A DNA stretch of 42,487 nt, taken from the NCBI GenBank assembly GCA_002351725.1, contig DEHD01000039.1:103180-145666 (forward strand). Direction: 5' to 3'. Of the stretch, positions 1 through 8,400 are shown one piece after another. The notes under the pieces were generated by a model, which was given only the letters and a program-made list of their open reading frames with translations, was not told the origin of the DNA and searched no databases. A program made the position numbers and the translations under genes. Numbering within the stretch: the first letter of the stretch is position 1; each line of letters begins with the position of its first letter. Origin of the DNA: Prevotella sp. UBA2809 (GTDB lineage Bacteria; Bacteroidota; Bacteroidia; Bacteroidales; Bacteroidaceae).

Positions 1-27
1 AACGTGGTTCGACTCCACGAGGTTCCA
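1..27 (+). tRNA. 3' end of a tRNA (cut by window start)
   Basis: A T-arm is visible: stem 3-7 pairs with 15-19 around a loop beginning TTCGA. Seven acceptor bases (20-26) and discriminator A27 follow. The anticodon lies outside the window, so the amino acid is unknown. It heads a same-strand cluster with four complete tRNAs. Confidence 0.75.
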
Positions 28-38
28 CAAGAATATAA

Positions 39-120
39 TGAGGTGTTCTCCAGCGGCAACGAGAGCAGACTGTAAATCTGCCGCCATTCGGCTTCGTGGG
101 TTCGAGTCCCGCCACCTCAA
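39..120 (+). tRNA. tRNA-Tyr (GTA)
   Basis: The anticodon stem GCAGA/TCTGC encloses the loop CTGTAAA, giving anticodon GTA. The long variable arm expected of bacterial tRNA-Tyr lies at about 81-95. The T-stem is 96-100 with 108-112. The acceptor pairs 39-45 with 113-119 and leaves discriminator A120. The first pair would be U-A, which is unusual, so the ends could be off by one base. No CCA is encoded. Confidence 0.92.
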
Positions 121-124
121 CGAT

Positions 125-197
125 GGGAGCATAGTTCAGTTGGTAGAATGTCGGTCTCCAAAACCGAAGGTCGGAGGTTCGAGCCCTTCTGCTTCTG
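125..197 (+). tRNA. tRNA-Trp (CCA)
   Basis: The anticodon stem TCGGT/ACCGA encloses CTCCAAA, giving anticodon CCA. The acceptor pairs 125-131 with 190-196 through two G-U pairs, and the discriminator is G197, as expected for tryptophan. The T-arm is 173-189. It lies 4 bases after tRNA-Tyr and is probably co-transcribed with it. Confidence 0.93.
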
Positions 198-207
198 CTA
201 AATAAAT

Positions 208-281
208 GGAGTTTGTAGCTCAGTAGGTAGAGCACCAGATTGTGGCTCTGGTGGTCACAGGTTCGAAACCTGTCAAACTCC
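208..281 (+). tRNA. tRNA-His (GTG)
   Basis: The anticodon stem CCAGA/TCTGG encloses TTGTGGC, giving anticodon GTG. G208 lies opposite C281 as the extra G-1:C73 pair that identifies histidine tRNA. The acceptor proper pairs 209-215 with 274-280. It is the fourth tRNA of the cluster. Confidence 0.94.
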
Positions 282-288
282 CTACAAT

Positions 289-362
289 GTGAGGATGCCC
301 GAGTGGTTTAAGGGGGCGGTCTGCAAAACCGTCATTCATCGGTTCGAATCCGATTCCTCACT
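289..362 (+). tRNA. tRNA-Cys (GCA)
   Basis: The anticodon loop CTGCAAA gives anticodon GCA. The acceptor pairs 289-295 with 355-361, with discriminator U362 as expected for cysteine. The T-arm is 338-354. It is the last tRNA before the hairpin at 374-406. Since tRNA 3' ends are common integration targets, I compared this end with sequence beyond the integrase at 32.2-32.5 kb and found no duplicate. Confidence 0.93.
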
Positions 363-373
363 CAATCATTAAA

Positions 374-406
374 GACTCCGATTTCCCCAAACAGGAAACC
401 GGAGTC
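374..406. terminator. Hairpin terminator between tRNA cluster and convergent operon
   Basis: An inverted repeat pairs 374-386 with 394-406, 12 of 13 positions matching, with a 7-base loop. It sits between tRNA-Cys and the 3' end of the convergent minus-strand gene at 413. The following tract is pyrimidine-rich, not a pure T run. It could serve both strands. Confidence 0.7.
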
Positions 407-412
407 CTTCCT

Positions 413-829
413 TTATCCATAGTTCAGAATGGCTGTTAGCCTTTTCTTAACTCTCGCAAGTACTCTGCCCATCTGCTGAAGTTCAGGTTTCCCCTCTGTC
501 TTTTCTAACATCTTTACTGCCTTCGTGATAAGTTTGAAATCATCAGCTGTCAGAGGCAGTTCAGTGATAGAGTAGTCAGGATCAGCGTACCTGTAGTACT
601 TCTGATCGTAAACCTCTATGGGCGCATTGTATCCGAGTTTGTCAGAACGCATAATCTGAATATCGTTCTGAACTGTTCTAAGAGAGATCCCTTTGCGAAT
701 CCCTTCCATATCGTACAGCGCATCAGATACTTCATCAACCAGGTCCTCTATCGTCCATCTTCTGTACCTGTTGCGCAGGCTTCTGTCTATTATCTTGTAA
801 CGCAATAATGCGTTTTTGTTTACTGGCAT
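413..829 (-). CDS. WYL-family regulator N-terminal part (no WYL domain)
   Basis: This 138-residue protein resembles the N-terminal third of Bacteroidales WYL-domain transcription regulators: an opening like VNKNALLRYK, a helix-turn-helix region around residues 25-62 and a YYRYADPDYSI-like segment before LTADD. Full-length relatives have about 300 residues and continue into the ligand-binding WYL domain, which is missing here. Only the hairpin and the tRNA cluster lie downstream, so the rest is not encoded in another frame. Either it is a naturally short DNA-binding protein or it was truncated at this boundary. WYL regulators often control RNA and DNA damage or defence loci, which fits its place as the last gene of the RNA ligase/phosphoesterase cluster. 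Its stop abuts the shared terminator. Confidence 0.7.
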   Translation of the reverse strand: MPVNKNALLRYKIIDRSLRNRYRRWTIEDLVDEVSDALYDMEGIRKGISLRTVQNDIQIMRSDKLGYNAPIEVYDQKYYRYADPDYSITELPLTADDFKLITKAVKMLEKTEGKPELQQMGRVLARVKKRLTAILNYG

Positions 830-859
830 GTTTGTATTTATAATCTAAAGAGTCCATAA

Positions 860-1150
860 TCAATTTTTATCGCTATTAAATGGTTCATAATGAAAACTGT
901 GCAGAAAACAATCTACATCTTTCTGCGTATACCAATACTTGTCGCCCTCCCTTGAAAAGCCAAGGTAGCCGTTATCTCTCAACTTCTTGAGATATTTATC
1001 CTTAACTCCCAATAATTCCATGATTTCCTTATTGTTGTATATCCTCAAAGGATTTGGAACTATCATTTCTAGAGTCTTTTTCTGTTCAGTTAGGGTCTGC
1101 AGAATTTCTTCCAAGATTTCCCTTTCGCTTTGCTTCTTGTTATTGTTCAT
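860..1150 (-). CDS. Small helix-turn-helix DNA-binding protein
   Basis: This is a 96-residue protein. Residues 1-30 look like a short coiled coil, KQSEREILEEILQTL and onward. Residues 40-85 form a MerR/excisionase-like helix-turn-helix of the HTH_17 type: IYNNKEIMELLGVKDKYLKKLRDNG followed by a wing with YWYTQKDVDCFL. The start overlaps the stop of the upstream phosphoesterase by four bases (ATGA), implying translational coupling. Such proteins often act as excision factors or local regulators in Bacteroidales mobile DNA. Here it sits inside an enzyme operon, so local regulation is more likely. Confidence 0.75.
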   Translation of the reverse strand: MNNNKKQSEREILEEILQTLTEQKKTLEMIVPNPLRIYNNKEIMELLGVKDKYLKKLRDNGYLGFSREGDKYWYTQKDVDCFLHSFHYEPFNSDKN

Positions 1151-1917
1151 TCTATTACAATTGTTTTGTTTGGTTCAAATCCGTTTGTCAGATGTTCATT
1201 GTAGTATATATATCCCATCTGGTTACATATTATTTTTGTATTGCCTATCATGGTGTCAATGTTGGTATGCGAGTGCCCATAAATCCAGGCATCAATGCGA
1301 CTGTCGGCAATATAGTTTCCCAGTTCTGTAGCAAAGGCTCCGTTTAGAACGGAACCCATGTGCTGGGCTGCCACCACTGATAATGTCGGAAGATGATGTG
1401 TAACCACAACGATATGCTTGGCGGTACTCTCCTTTACTGCTTGTTTCAAGAAAGTCAGGCATTTCTCATGCTCCAGATTGAAATCATCAGGTGTGAAGCG
1501 TCTGCCATCATACATTATCTGGCGGAAGTCGTTCATGCCACGCTGAACATGGAACATATCCTGCTCTGGTATTCTCGACCACAGCGTAGTCAGAATGAAG
1601 TCCGTATCGTCTATGCGCACCACCTTATTATAATAATAGCCCACATTCTCACGTATCATCCATTGCCAACTGTCGCCACGTGCTGTTACGTCGCCATTGC
1701 TGTAGAACTCGTGATTACCAGGTACTAATAGCACTTGCTGGAAGTTCTTTGATGCCCAGTTCCAAAATCGTTTCTGAGGGGCAATGATGTCCCGCAGGTA
1801 GAACGTGTCACCTGCGAGCACCAGAACATCGCCCACAACTTCAAACTCATTCGCTTTTATATACCGCGAATTGTCATATAACTCCATATGGAGATCACTC
1901 ATGTATTGTATTCTCAT
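1147..1917 (-). CDS. Calcineurin-like metallophosphoesterase 1
   Basis: The metallophosphoesterase signature is complete and in order: SDLHME near the start, VLVLAGDTF, PGNHEFY, VVTHHLP and YGHSHTN. These are the ligands of a two-metal phosphoesterase site. I place the start at the ATG at 1917 because the family begins MRIQYxSDLH; an ATG eight codons upstream (1941) is possible. It is cytoplasmic, with no signal peptide. It overlaps the downstream helix-turn-helix gene by four bases and follows an unknown 233-residue gene by about 50. Next to an RNA ligase, removal of cyclic phosphates or phosphates from RNA ends is a reasonable role, but the substrate is inferred from context only. Nucleotide or DNA substrates are also possible. 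Confidence 0.87.
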   Translation of the reverse strand: MRIQYMSDLHMELYDNSRYIKANEFEVVGDVLVLAGDTFYLRDIIAPQKRFWNWASKNFQQVLLVPGNHEFYSNGDVTARGDSWQWMIRENVGYYYNKVVRIDDTDFILTTLWSRIPEQDMFHVQRGMNDFRQIMYDGRRFTPDDFNLEHEKCLTFLKQAVKESTAKHIVVVTHHLPTLSVVAAQHMGSVLNGAFATELGNYIADSRIDAWIYGHSHTNIDTMIGNTKIICNQMGYIYYNEHLTNGFEPNKTIVIE

Positions 1918-1968
1918 TGCTCTTAAATATACGTTGTTCATATCAAATCAGTTAATTATTCGTATGGC

Positions 1969-2670
1969 CTAACAGGCATAAAATACGAGTCGGATAGAAT
2001 CCTCTGAGCACCATTCATCAGTCAAAAACTCATGGATGAGGGCGATGCCTGCAGCAAATTCCTTCAACCAGATGATTTCGTTCAGTTCTTCCCCCAAGTA
2101 ATACTCCAGCATTTCTCCCTGGTCAATGTAGTCGTCCTCGTCTTCCTGCTGCTTCTTTTTAGTTTCAATCTTTTTCCCATTGACAGCCGCAAGAATCGTA
2201 TCGAGTTTCTCTGAGATGCCATAAGAGAGTTGTTTGGAGTGCTCCGTCAGTATAGCCGACTTACATTTCTCCAACTGCTCATCCAAATATGACTGCAGTT
2301 CTGTCAAGTAGCACCACGACTTGCCCCATCGCCAGTCTCCGCCAAATACGCCGACATCCTTCTTCGAATCTATTCTTTCCTGAACCTTGTCAAACATCTC
2401 TTTCAACTCAGGGCTCAAGTCGTTTGGAAAGCCCCTGTCATTGAATGGCGCATCGTGACCAACCAACAGGTCTCTAACGCATCCTTGGCGTACAAGAGTA
2501 AACATACAACCCATCTTCACTCCGCCAATCTCTATGGGGTGATTATCGTCGGGAGAGGGGCCTTCGCCAAAATATCTCCATTCTTTATAATCGAGGGGCA
2601 CAATTCCTTCAAGCAAATGCCACTGATCCTTTTTCTTGAATTCGATAAAAATACTGCTATAAGTTCCCAT
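1969..2670 (-). CDS. Hypothetical protein in RNA ligase cluster
   Basis: I do not recognise this 233-residue protein. It is acidic and soluble, with no signal peptide or membrane segment. Its middle (about residues 115-185) is helical and charged, with a KKKQQEDEDD run. The N-terminus, MGTYSSIFIEFKKKD with later GGDWRWGKSWCYL, resembles small uncharacterized proteins common in Bacteroidales and phages. It lies between the two phosphoesterase genes, 34 bases after one and about 50 before the next, on the same strand, so it is probably co-transcribed. No catalytic motif is evident. Confidence 0.72.
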   Translation of the reverse strand: MGTYSSIFIEFKKKDQWHLLEGIVPLDYKEWRYFGEGPSPDDNHPIEIGGVKMGCMFTLVRQGCVRDLLVGHDAPFNDRGFPNDLSPELKEMFDKVQERIDSKKDVGVFGGDWRWGKSWCYLTELQSYLDEQLEKCKSAILTEHSKQLSYGISEKLDTILAAVNGKKIETKKKQQEDEDDYIDQGEMLEYYLGEELNEIIWLKEFAAGIALIHEFLTDEWCSEDSIRLVFYAC

Positions 2671-2704
2671 ATTGTTTGTTTTTTGTTAATTCATTACCAT
2701 TTGT

Positions 2705-3334
2705 TTACCTCACTTCACTACGATAGTTGTTCTGTGCATACTCCATGAAGGTGTTGCAATCGTACTGCTTAATCTTCTCTATGGCTACGTTATAGATATC
2801 CTCCAATGTCAGGAAGTGCAGATTGGCGAGAGAGCCGTCTATACCAACATCAAAGCGTAGGTCCATCGACAGTGCATTATAGTCGTCGAGTTTGCCATGA
2901 CTATGACCATGAAGCATTATAGATCCTCGTGGCTTTTGGTTCCATGTCACCATAGGATAGTGGCACATCACCACACAGAGATCCTCTTTCAAGAACGGTG
3001 CCACAGATGGTTTGAAACGCATCTCCTTGATCTGATAGACCTCCTTGAAATAGTTCTTGTAAGCCCGAATCGAGCCATCGTGGTTCCCCTCAATCAGGAA
3101 CTTCTGCCCAGGCAGTTTCTCCAACAGATGGCGGGCATTCTCACTCTTCAGGAATGTCAGATCACCCAGAATATATACCGTATCACGCTTGTCTACTGTG
3201 CTCTTCCAAAGGTCAAGCAACCATTCGTCGTGTGCCACGATATCTACCGTATCCGAAAACGGGCGCTTAGGTGAATGCTTCAGTATGTTCGAATGGCCGA
3301 AATGCAAGTCGGCCGTAAAATAAATCTTGTTCAT
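2705..3334 (-). CDS. Calcineurin-like metallophosphoesterase 2
   Basis: This second, shorter two-metal phosphoesterase (209 residues) carries TADLHFGH at residues 7-14, YILGDLTF, IEGNHDGS, VMCHYPM and LHGHSHGK, a full set of metal ligands. It has the DLHFGH start and compact size of the branch seen in phages and bacterial accessory loci. It belongs to a different subgroup from the one at 1147, so the cluster carries two distinct phosphoesterases and not a duplication. The gap to the RNA ligase upstream is 121 bases and holds a hairpin (3420-3449). No clear promoter is visible in that gap, so expression may depend on read-through from the ligase promoter. Confidence 0.88.
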   Translation of the reverse strand: MNKIYFTADLHFGHSNILKHSPKRPFSDTVDIVAHDEWLLDLWKSTVDKRDTVYILGDLTFLKSENARHLLEKLPGQKFLIEGNHDGSIRAYKNYFKEVYQIKEMRFKPSVAPFLKEDLCVVMCHYPMVTWNQKPRGSIMLHGHSHGKLDDYNALSMDLRFDVGIDGSLANLHFLTLEDIYNVAIEKIKQYDCNTFMEYAQNNYRSEVR

Positions 3335-3419
3335 TGTTCTATTCTTTTTAAATTTTCTACCTATAAGTAGGGATAAATATGAAATGTTACATTGCAGAAG
3401 AGAATAAATCTCTTATTAA

Positions 3420-3449
3420 GTCTCCCCCAGCCTTTAACTGGGGAGAGAC
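3420..3449 (-). terminator. Hairpin after RNA ligase gene
   Basis: The stem pairs 3420-3430 with 3438-3449, eleven pairs with one bulged A and a 7-base loop. On the minus strand it starts 7 bases after the ligase stop. The sequence after it is not a clean T run, so it may be a partial terminator or an RNA-processing and stability element separating the ligase from the downstream genes. Confidence 0.6.
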
Positions 3450-3455
3450 GAATTA

Positions 3456-4493
3456 CTATTCCATGATATAAGCCTGGCTCATATAAACCTGCTTCACGAG
3501 GGCGGTGCAGAGCTTGTTCAACTCTTTGTTGAGCGACTTCTGCTCGCACTTATCAAGGGCTGCATAAGAGCCACCATGCTCTTTTAGGAAGTCGTCAAGC
3601 ACGTCTTTGGAGAGTGCGCCCATCACGCGACCAAAGTCCTTTGGGAAATGTACCTCACCGATGTGGCTCACCACGTTTGCCAGACGGTTCTCGGTGACGT
3701 AGGTCTCGCCCTCCTCAATCAGAATCTTCAATGCATCGCTATAGGGTACGGGCTCGGCAAAGAGCTTGTTGCGCTTCTTTACGCTCTTCTTCTCGGCAAA
3801 CCGCTCGTTCTTGCTCTTGATGAGCACGCGAGATCCGTTCCTCAGATACATTGGAGTGACGGGACGGATGACGATACCCTCGCAGATATTGTCCTCGATA
3901 GCGGGTAGTCCAAGCCATTCGGCAATCTTGCTCTGGAAGGCGTTGGGATGTTTCAGACACTCGGTCAGAGTCCCATGAAAGAGGGTCTTGGCGTAGAAGA
4001 AGCCCTCGGTCTCGAAAAGTTCGTTCACCTCATCGACAGGCAAGAACCGACCACCATCCTCAGCAAAGAGATAGATGTCGAAGCCGTAGAACTCGTGCTC
4101 GGGAGTGTAGCAGACCCCCTTCTGAATCAGCGCAACCTTGTGAGCGACCTTCACGCCATCGTGAGGATATAAGCCGCCAAACATCTCGCCAAACACAGAG
4201 ATGTGGGTCACCTCCGGATACTTTGCCTTTATGTCTGCGAAGAGTTTCTGCACCCTGTCCTTGTATCTGTCGAGCAGTTCTGGGTAGTCATAGAACTGCT
4301 CACCATCGGCCAGCATCGAAGTCCTCTTGGCAAACCTCACCTCCTCACCATCGCAGAGAAAGCTGGTGTTGGCACCATGCACCTTCTCCTGCACTACATA
4401 TTCCAAATCCTGTGGCATCTCAGCCACCACGTGCTCCATGAACTCACGGCTGAAGGAGTTTTCGATAGAGCTGTACTTCTTGAATTCAATCAT
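3456..4493 (-). CDS. Rnl2-type RNA ligase
   Basis: This 345-residue protein is an ATP-dependent RNA ligase of the T4 Rnl2 family; the family seals 3'-OH to 5'-phosphate ends through an enzyme-AMP intermediate. Motif I is EKVHGAN with K37 as AMP acceptor and H39. R57 follows in the RFAKRTS segment, motif III is FGEMFGG (E103), motif IIIa is FYGFDIYL (135-142), motif IV is EGIVIRP (E205), and motif V is LIKSK (K226, K228). Order and spacing closely follow T4 Rnl2 (K35, H37, R55, E99, E204, K225, K227), so the enzyme should be active. Residues from about 245 onward form the helical C-terminal domain typical of Rnl2. It is the first gene after a consensus promoter at 4886-4917 with a leader of about 385 nt. 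Phosphoesterases downstream suggest an end-healing and sealing pathway. Confidence 0.93.
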   Translation of the reverse strand: MIEFKKYSSIENSFSREFMEHVVAEMPQDLEYVVQEKVHGANTSFLCDGEEVRFAKRTSMLADGEQFYDYPELLDRYKDRVQKLFADIKAKYPEVTHISVFGEMFGGLYPHDGVKVAHKVALIQKGVCYTPEHEFYGFDIYLFAEDGGRFLPVDEVNELFETEGFFYAKTLFHGTLTECLKHPNAFQSKIAEWLGLPAIEDNICEGIVIRPVTPMYLRNGSRVLIKSKNERFAEKKSVKKRNKLFAEPVPYSDALKILIEEGETYVTENRLANVVSHIGEVHFPKDFGRVMGALSKDVLDDFLKEHGGSYAALDKCEQKSLNKELNKLCTALVKQVYMSQAYIME

Positions 4494-4608
4494 TGTTCTT
4501 TTCTTTTTGTGCGCATCGCTGCGCGGTTAATACTGTTGTTGATTTGCGTATGCCCGTCTGCTAAGGCCGCGGAGAAGTACGGATAATGGACACACCGATA
4601 ACGAAAAA

Positions 4609-4641
4609 CCGTTGGAAAGTTTGGTAAGTTCTTTCCAACGG
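4609..4641. repeat. 11-bp perfect inverted repeat in RNA ligase leader
   Basis: CCGTTGGAAAG (4609-4619) is followed after 11 bases by its exact complement CTTTCCAACGG (4631-4641). A third, direct copy of CGTTGGAAAGT lies at 4715-4725. The repeat falls inside the predicted 5' leader of the RNA ligase transcript. It could be an RNA hairpin or a protein-binding operator. Confidence 0.8.
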
Positions 4642-4677
4642 TCTCGCTATCTCTTATGCTCTGAAGTTCGGCTGCAT

Positions 4678-4836
4678 CTATGCCGTCCAATCAGATTTTC
4701 TTTTCGGTGATGTTCGTTGGAAAGTGTTCGTGTACCAGTCACGTGCTGCAATACTCATCGAGTCGTTCGTATGAACATAGCAGAAGCCTCCAAAGCTCTC
4801 TTTGCCCTGAAGTGGTAACAGTGTTGATATGTTCAT
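4678..4836 (-). CDS. Possible 52-codon leader ORF upstream of RNA ligase
   Basis: An ATG-started open frame of 52 codons begins about 45 bases after the predicted ligase transcription start (near 4879) and ends at 4678. Its 3' end overlaps a second open frame (4490-4690, starting TTG), which in turn overlaps the ligase ATG at 4493 by four bases. This chain could be translationally coupled, could be one decayed gene with a frameshift, or could be chance. The peptide is not a signal peptide and I do not recognise it. Confidence that it is translated is low. Confidence 0.3.
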   Translation of the reverse strand: MNISTLLPLQGKESFGGFCYVHTNDSMSIAARDWYTNTFQRTSPKRKSDWTA

Positions 4837-4885
4837 TCTTTGTTGCAGCATTGCTCTTTGTTTACATAAATTTGAAAAACGGCGG

Positions 4886-4917
4886 CAAAATTATACATAT
4901 TTTCACAAACCGCCAAA
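4886..4917 (-). promoter_or_regulatory. Bacteroidetes consensus promoter for RNA ligase
   Basis: On the minus strand, TTTG (4917-4914) is followed by exactly 20 bases and then TAATTTTG (4893-4886), a full match to the Bacteroidetes -33/-7 consensus. Transcription would start near 4879, giving the ligase an unusually long leader of about 385 nt. Confidence 0.75.
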
Positions 4918-4965
4918 CTTTTTCGTATCTTTTTTGCATTTTCAGTCAATTTCACCCAAGAAAGA

Positions 4966-4997
4966 ATTGGCTATTTTGCTGAATTTTTGTATTTTTG
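4966..4997 (+). promoter_or_regulatory. Promoter for small gene at 5113
   Basis: ATTG (4966-4969) is followed by 20 bases and then TATTTTTG (4990-4997), a good Bacteroidetes -33/-7 pair. Transcription should start near 5004, about 110 bases before the ATG at 5113. It is divergent from the ligase promoter; the two -33 elements are about 50 bp apart. Confidence 0.65.
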
Positions 4998-5112
4998 CAC
5001 CCGAAAGCATCAAGAGCAGTCATCTTCGGATGGACTCGCCAACCGAGCAAAACGTAGCCACGGTGGTCAGTACGATGCGGAAGCAATAGTATTCACTTCA
5101 AAACAAAACGTT

Positions 5113-5370
5113 ATGCAACAGCACATTTATTACACGAAGTATGCACTGCAATTCGCAGACATGCAGATTCCCGAGTTAGTCACAGTTTTCAACGCCCAGG
5201 TTGGTAATCATGGATGGTCCTGTATGCGAGCCTATCACGACCAAGCACTCATCGATGAGTTCCAGCGTCGCGGCATAGATACCACAGCCATTACAGGCGG
5301 AGAAACCATGTCGTTTTCCCATCCTGTCAGGTACGACCTACCAAACAACAAATTGGTAGTCATCAACTGA
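5113..5370 (+). CDS. Small conserved-looking hypothetical protein
   Basis: An 85-residue soluble protein starting at the ATG at 5113. The frame is open further upstream, but the predicted promoter overlaps that part. The central pattern (FNAQVGNHGWSCMRAYHDQALIDEFQRRGID) resembles a short family seen repeatedly in Bacteroidales: an N-terminal strand and helix, then a helix with LIDEFxRRGID, then a basic-hydrophobic tail. Function is unknown. It stands alone between the RNA ligase cluster (divergent) and the restriction-like operon (convergent) and may be the last resident gene before the acquired region. Confidence 0.65.
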   Translation: MQQHIYYTKYALQFADMQIPELVTVFNAQVGNHGWSCMRAYHDQALIDEFQRRGIDTTAITGGETMSFSHPVRYDLPNNKLVVIN

Positions 5371-5382
5371 CCCTATACAAAC

Positions 5383-5418
5383 GTCGCCTTTGCAGTCTGC
5401 TCTTGCAAGGGCGGCGAT
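5383..5418. terminator. Hairpin between convergent genes
   Basis: An imperfect GC-rich inverted repeat (TCGCC with TTTGCA on one side, TTGCAA with GGCGA on the other) fills most of the 67-base gap between the plus-strand stop at 5370 and the minus-strand stop at 5438. It probably ends transcription from both sides. Confidence 0.55.
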
Positions 5419-5437
5419 TGTACATAAAATACTCATC

Positions 5438-8400
5438 CTATCCCGCCGACTTAATCATCTCCATCATATCGTCCACATAACCATCGTTTAGTTGAAATAA
5501 CACATGGTTCTCATGGAACTTCTCTAATTGACCTTTGCCCCAGAAGTCCACCTGGCGATAGTCCGTGTTGCTGATGATAAAGCTGTTCAGGGCAATGCTG
5601 TCATCACCCAACGTTGGCTCGATAACATCCTTCAGATACTTGTACAGTTGTATCTTCTCGTCTTCCATTCCATGCAGATGACTGATGCCTTTGGGGTCAA
5701 TGAAGTTCACATACTGTTTCCTGTCTTCACGAATCCAAAGGATGAAGTCTGGATAGAAACCAGCATTCTCGAAGAAGCCGATACCTTTGCGGCTGACGTT
5801 TCGCAGCAGATAAATTTCTCGTCCTTCGCCATGCTGCTGATAATAACGCTGAAGGTCATTGATAAACTTTCGTTCGCCCTTATTCACAGCCACAGGATAG
5901 ATTTCTACCACCTCATTTTCACCTGGCTTGTAATGCTCATTCAGGTACATCATTGGGTTAAACAGATGCTGGGCGAAGTACAGAGCTTCGAAGTTCTCAT
6001 TCTCGATGCGACGCAATCCGTTCAGCGTTCCCTTACGTACTTCCTTCTCAATATTCTGCAAGGCGTTAATCCAGTTATCCTTTGTCTTGCTGACGGCAAT
6101 CTCGTATTCCCTAATGAAGTTGGGATCTTCCTTCGTCAATACCTCTATATGCTGATGCTTTGATTCCTCCTTGCCTCGCTTCATCTTATAGGCTTTGTCG
6201 ATGAAGGCTTTCAGCAGACTGACGGCTATCTCCTGCCACTCTGCCACATCGCGTCCATAGTCGCTACTGAACTGCATCGAGCGTTCTGGCACCCATAACT
6301 TGTACCATTGACGGTCAGACAATATCTCGCGCATCTCCTCCTGATGAATTTCCATGTTATACCACGAACGTTCGTTCTTGAAGTTCACCATCTCGAAGAA
6401 TACCTCTGTCCAGTTCAGCAAATCCAACTGCCAGTCTCTCAGCCAGTCTTCATGCTTCTCGGCTGTGCCATTCCCACCTTTCTCACTTTGCAGTTTCTGA
6501 ATCTTTGGATACCAGTCAAGTGTGACGCGGACAGTCTTGCGATAATCCAGTAGACTTCTGATAGGCACTTCTTTCTTGAAGTTATAATCCTTGTCCACTC
6601 TCAGTATCTTCAAGCCCTCTGGCAGCGCCTGTATCGTAGGAATGGTCAGTTCAACAATCTCGCTATCGTTCTGTGGCAAACCTTCATCCTCCAAGTAGGC
6701 CTTGAACTGGTCCATATAGTTAGAGCGCACACCAAAGATATTCAGCGTTTCCATCACCTTCAGGTCTTTGGGTATCATGCTGTCGTGAGGTTTGATGCTG
6801 CTGTCAAGAGCCGTACTGCGCTTCAGCGACATCTTATAACCTTTCAGTCGCACACCACGACCAAACATCTGGATAATCTGTGAGCCCTCGCTCTTGCCAA
6901 AGTTCATCAGTCCCATCAGCGACACACGCCAACAGCTCCAGCCCTCAGTAAACTTCTTCGAGCCTATCAGCATATTGACTGTTGACGTCTTTTCTGTTAT
7001 CTCTGCAAACAGCGACCTATTGGTAAATGGTTTTTCAAACACATCAAACGCTTCTGTAGCTCTACACATATCGGCCACCTTTTTGGTATCACCCACAAAG
7101 ATGAGTCCAAAATAGTCAGACGTTCCTACACGAAGTCCTATCTCTCCGTCCAGTCCTTTCAGTACATCCACATGGAGTGTTGCTTCCATGCTGGCATTGA
7201 ACACCTCCATCAGAATACCCTGATAGATTTTTTCTGCCTTGGCTGCATCAATGTTATACTCGTTGTCCTTCTTCAGTCGCTTAAACGCCTTGCTGAAGAT
7301 AGCATTGCCGTTCTTATCTGTCAGCGAGGTGGTACCATTCAGGATATTGATGATATGCTGCTTGTAGTCGTTTTTCTGCTTCAGGAAGTCGTTCAAGAAC
7401 AGCAGAATCATCACCACGTCAGACACCTGATGACCATTCCACACATTTCCTGCACTCGATGCGCTGACACTACCACCCACAAACACCCCCAACGGATTAT
7501 CTATCAGGAAGTCGCGCTCTATGCGATGGTCGCTTTTGAACACCGCCTTTTGCTCATACAGACAGAGCAGATACGCCGTTAGATACTCTGCCAGCATGTG
7601 TTGCTCCTGCCATTCTCGCATATTCATAATGCGATAATCCTTACCATAACCATCATTATAGAAGTAGCGATAGCTATAGTCAAAGAGCGTAGCCTTGCCG
7701 TATATCTGCAGGAACTCTTTCTTGTCCTTATTGCCTAATGCACCAATAGCCTGGCCAAACGTTGCAGAGTATTCAAACGAGAAACCGTTCTCCGTCAGTT
7801 TATTTCGATACTTCATCCACACATCGCCGCCACTACCTTTGTGGGCCTCATCAATGAGCACCAGGTTATTCCCTTCGAAACTGTCAACAGCCACAGTCTT
7901 GTCGCCATTGGTATCTGCCAGCTTGTTGATGTCAATCACCTGAATGGTCTGCTTCTGGAAGAAGCCTCCCAGTCCTCCTTTCGAGAACAACTCTGCTGAC
8001 ATGTTCGACTTTTGTAGCTGCTCCAAATGCTGTCGGCTCAGTTCCTCGTTGGGTGTCAACAGGATTATGTTGTTGATATCGTTCAACTTACCTGCCTTTT
8101 GTGCATAGTATAGATACTGCTTGATGTGAACTTGCATCATCAGCGTCTTACCTGCACCAGTAGCACACCAGAAGGCCAGCTTGTTCAGGTCGTCCTCTGT
8201 AAATTCAGGTACCCCATCCCATGTTCCTTCACGAAAGGTAAAATCGTTTAATAGGAATTCATTGAGTTCTTTTACCAATCCCTGTTTATTGTGGAAATAC
8301 CTATCTAAATAGATCTCAGTAAACAGCAGACTCAGATACTGGAAATACTTCCAAACAATCTTATCCCTACGCTTTTCATTAATCTCGTTGGTCAACTTCA

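Noticed and set aside
289..362. tRNA-Cys 3' end as the island's attachment site
   Set aside because: I looked for a copy of its 3' end in 32240-32530 beyond the integrase and found no convincing match.
3739..4586. Several open frames opposite or inside the RNA ligase gene
   Set aside because: The ligase frame carries every catalytic motif; the others only reflect its codon composition.
4680..5089. Plus-strand open frames of 86-100 codons in the RNA ligase leader region
   Set aside because: They run through the consensus promoters of both divergent genes and encode low-complexity sequence without family resemblance; more likely antisense shadows of a structured leader.
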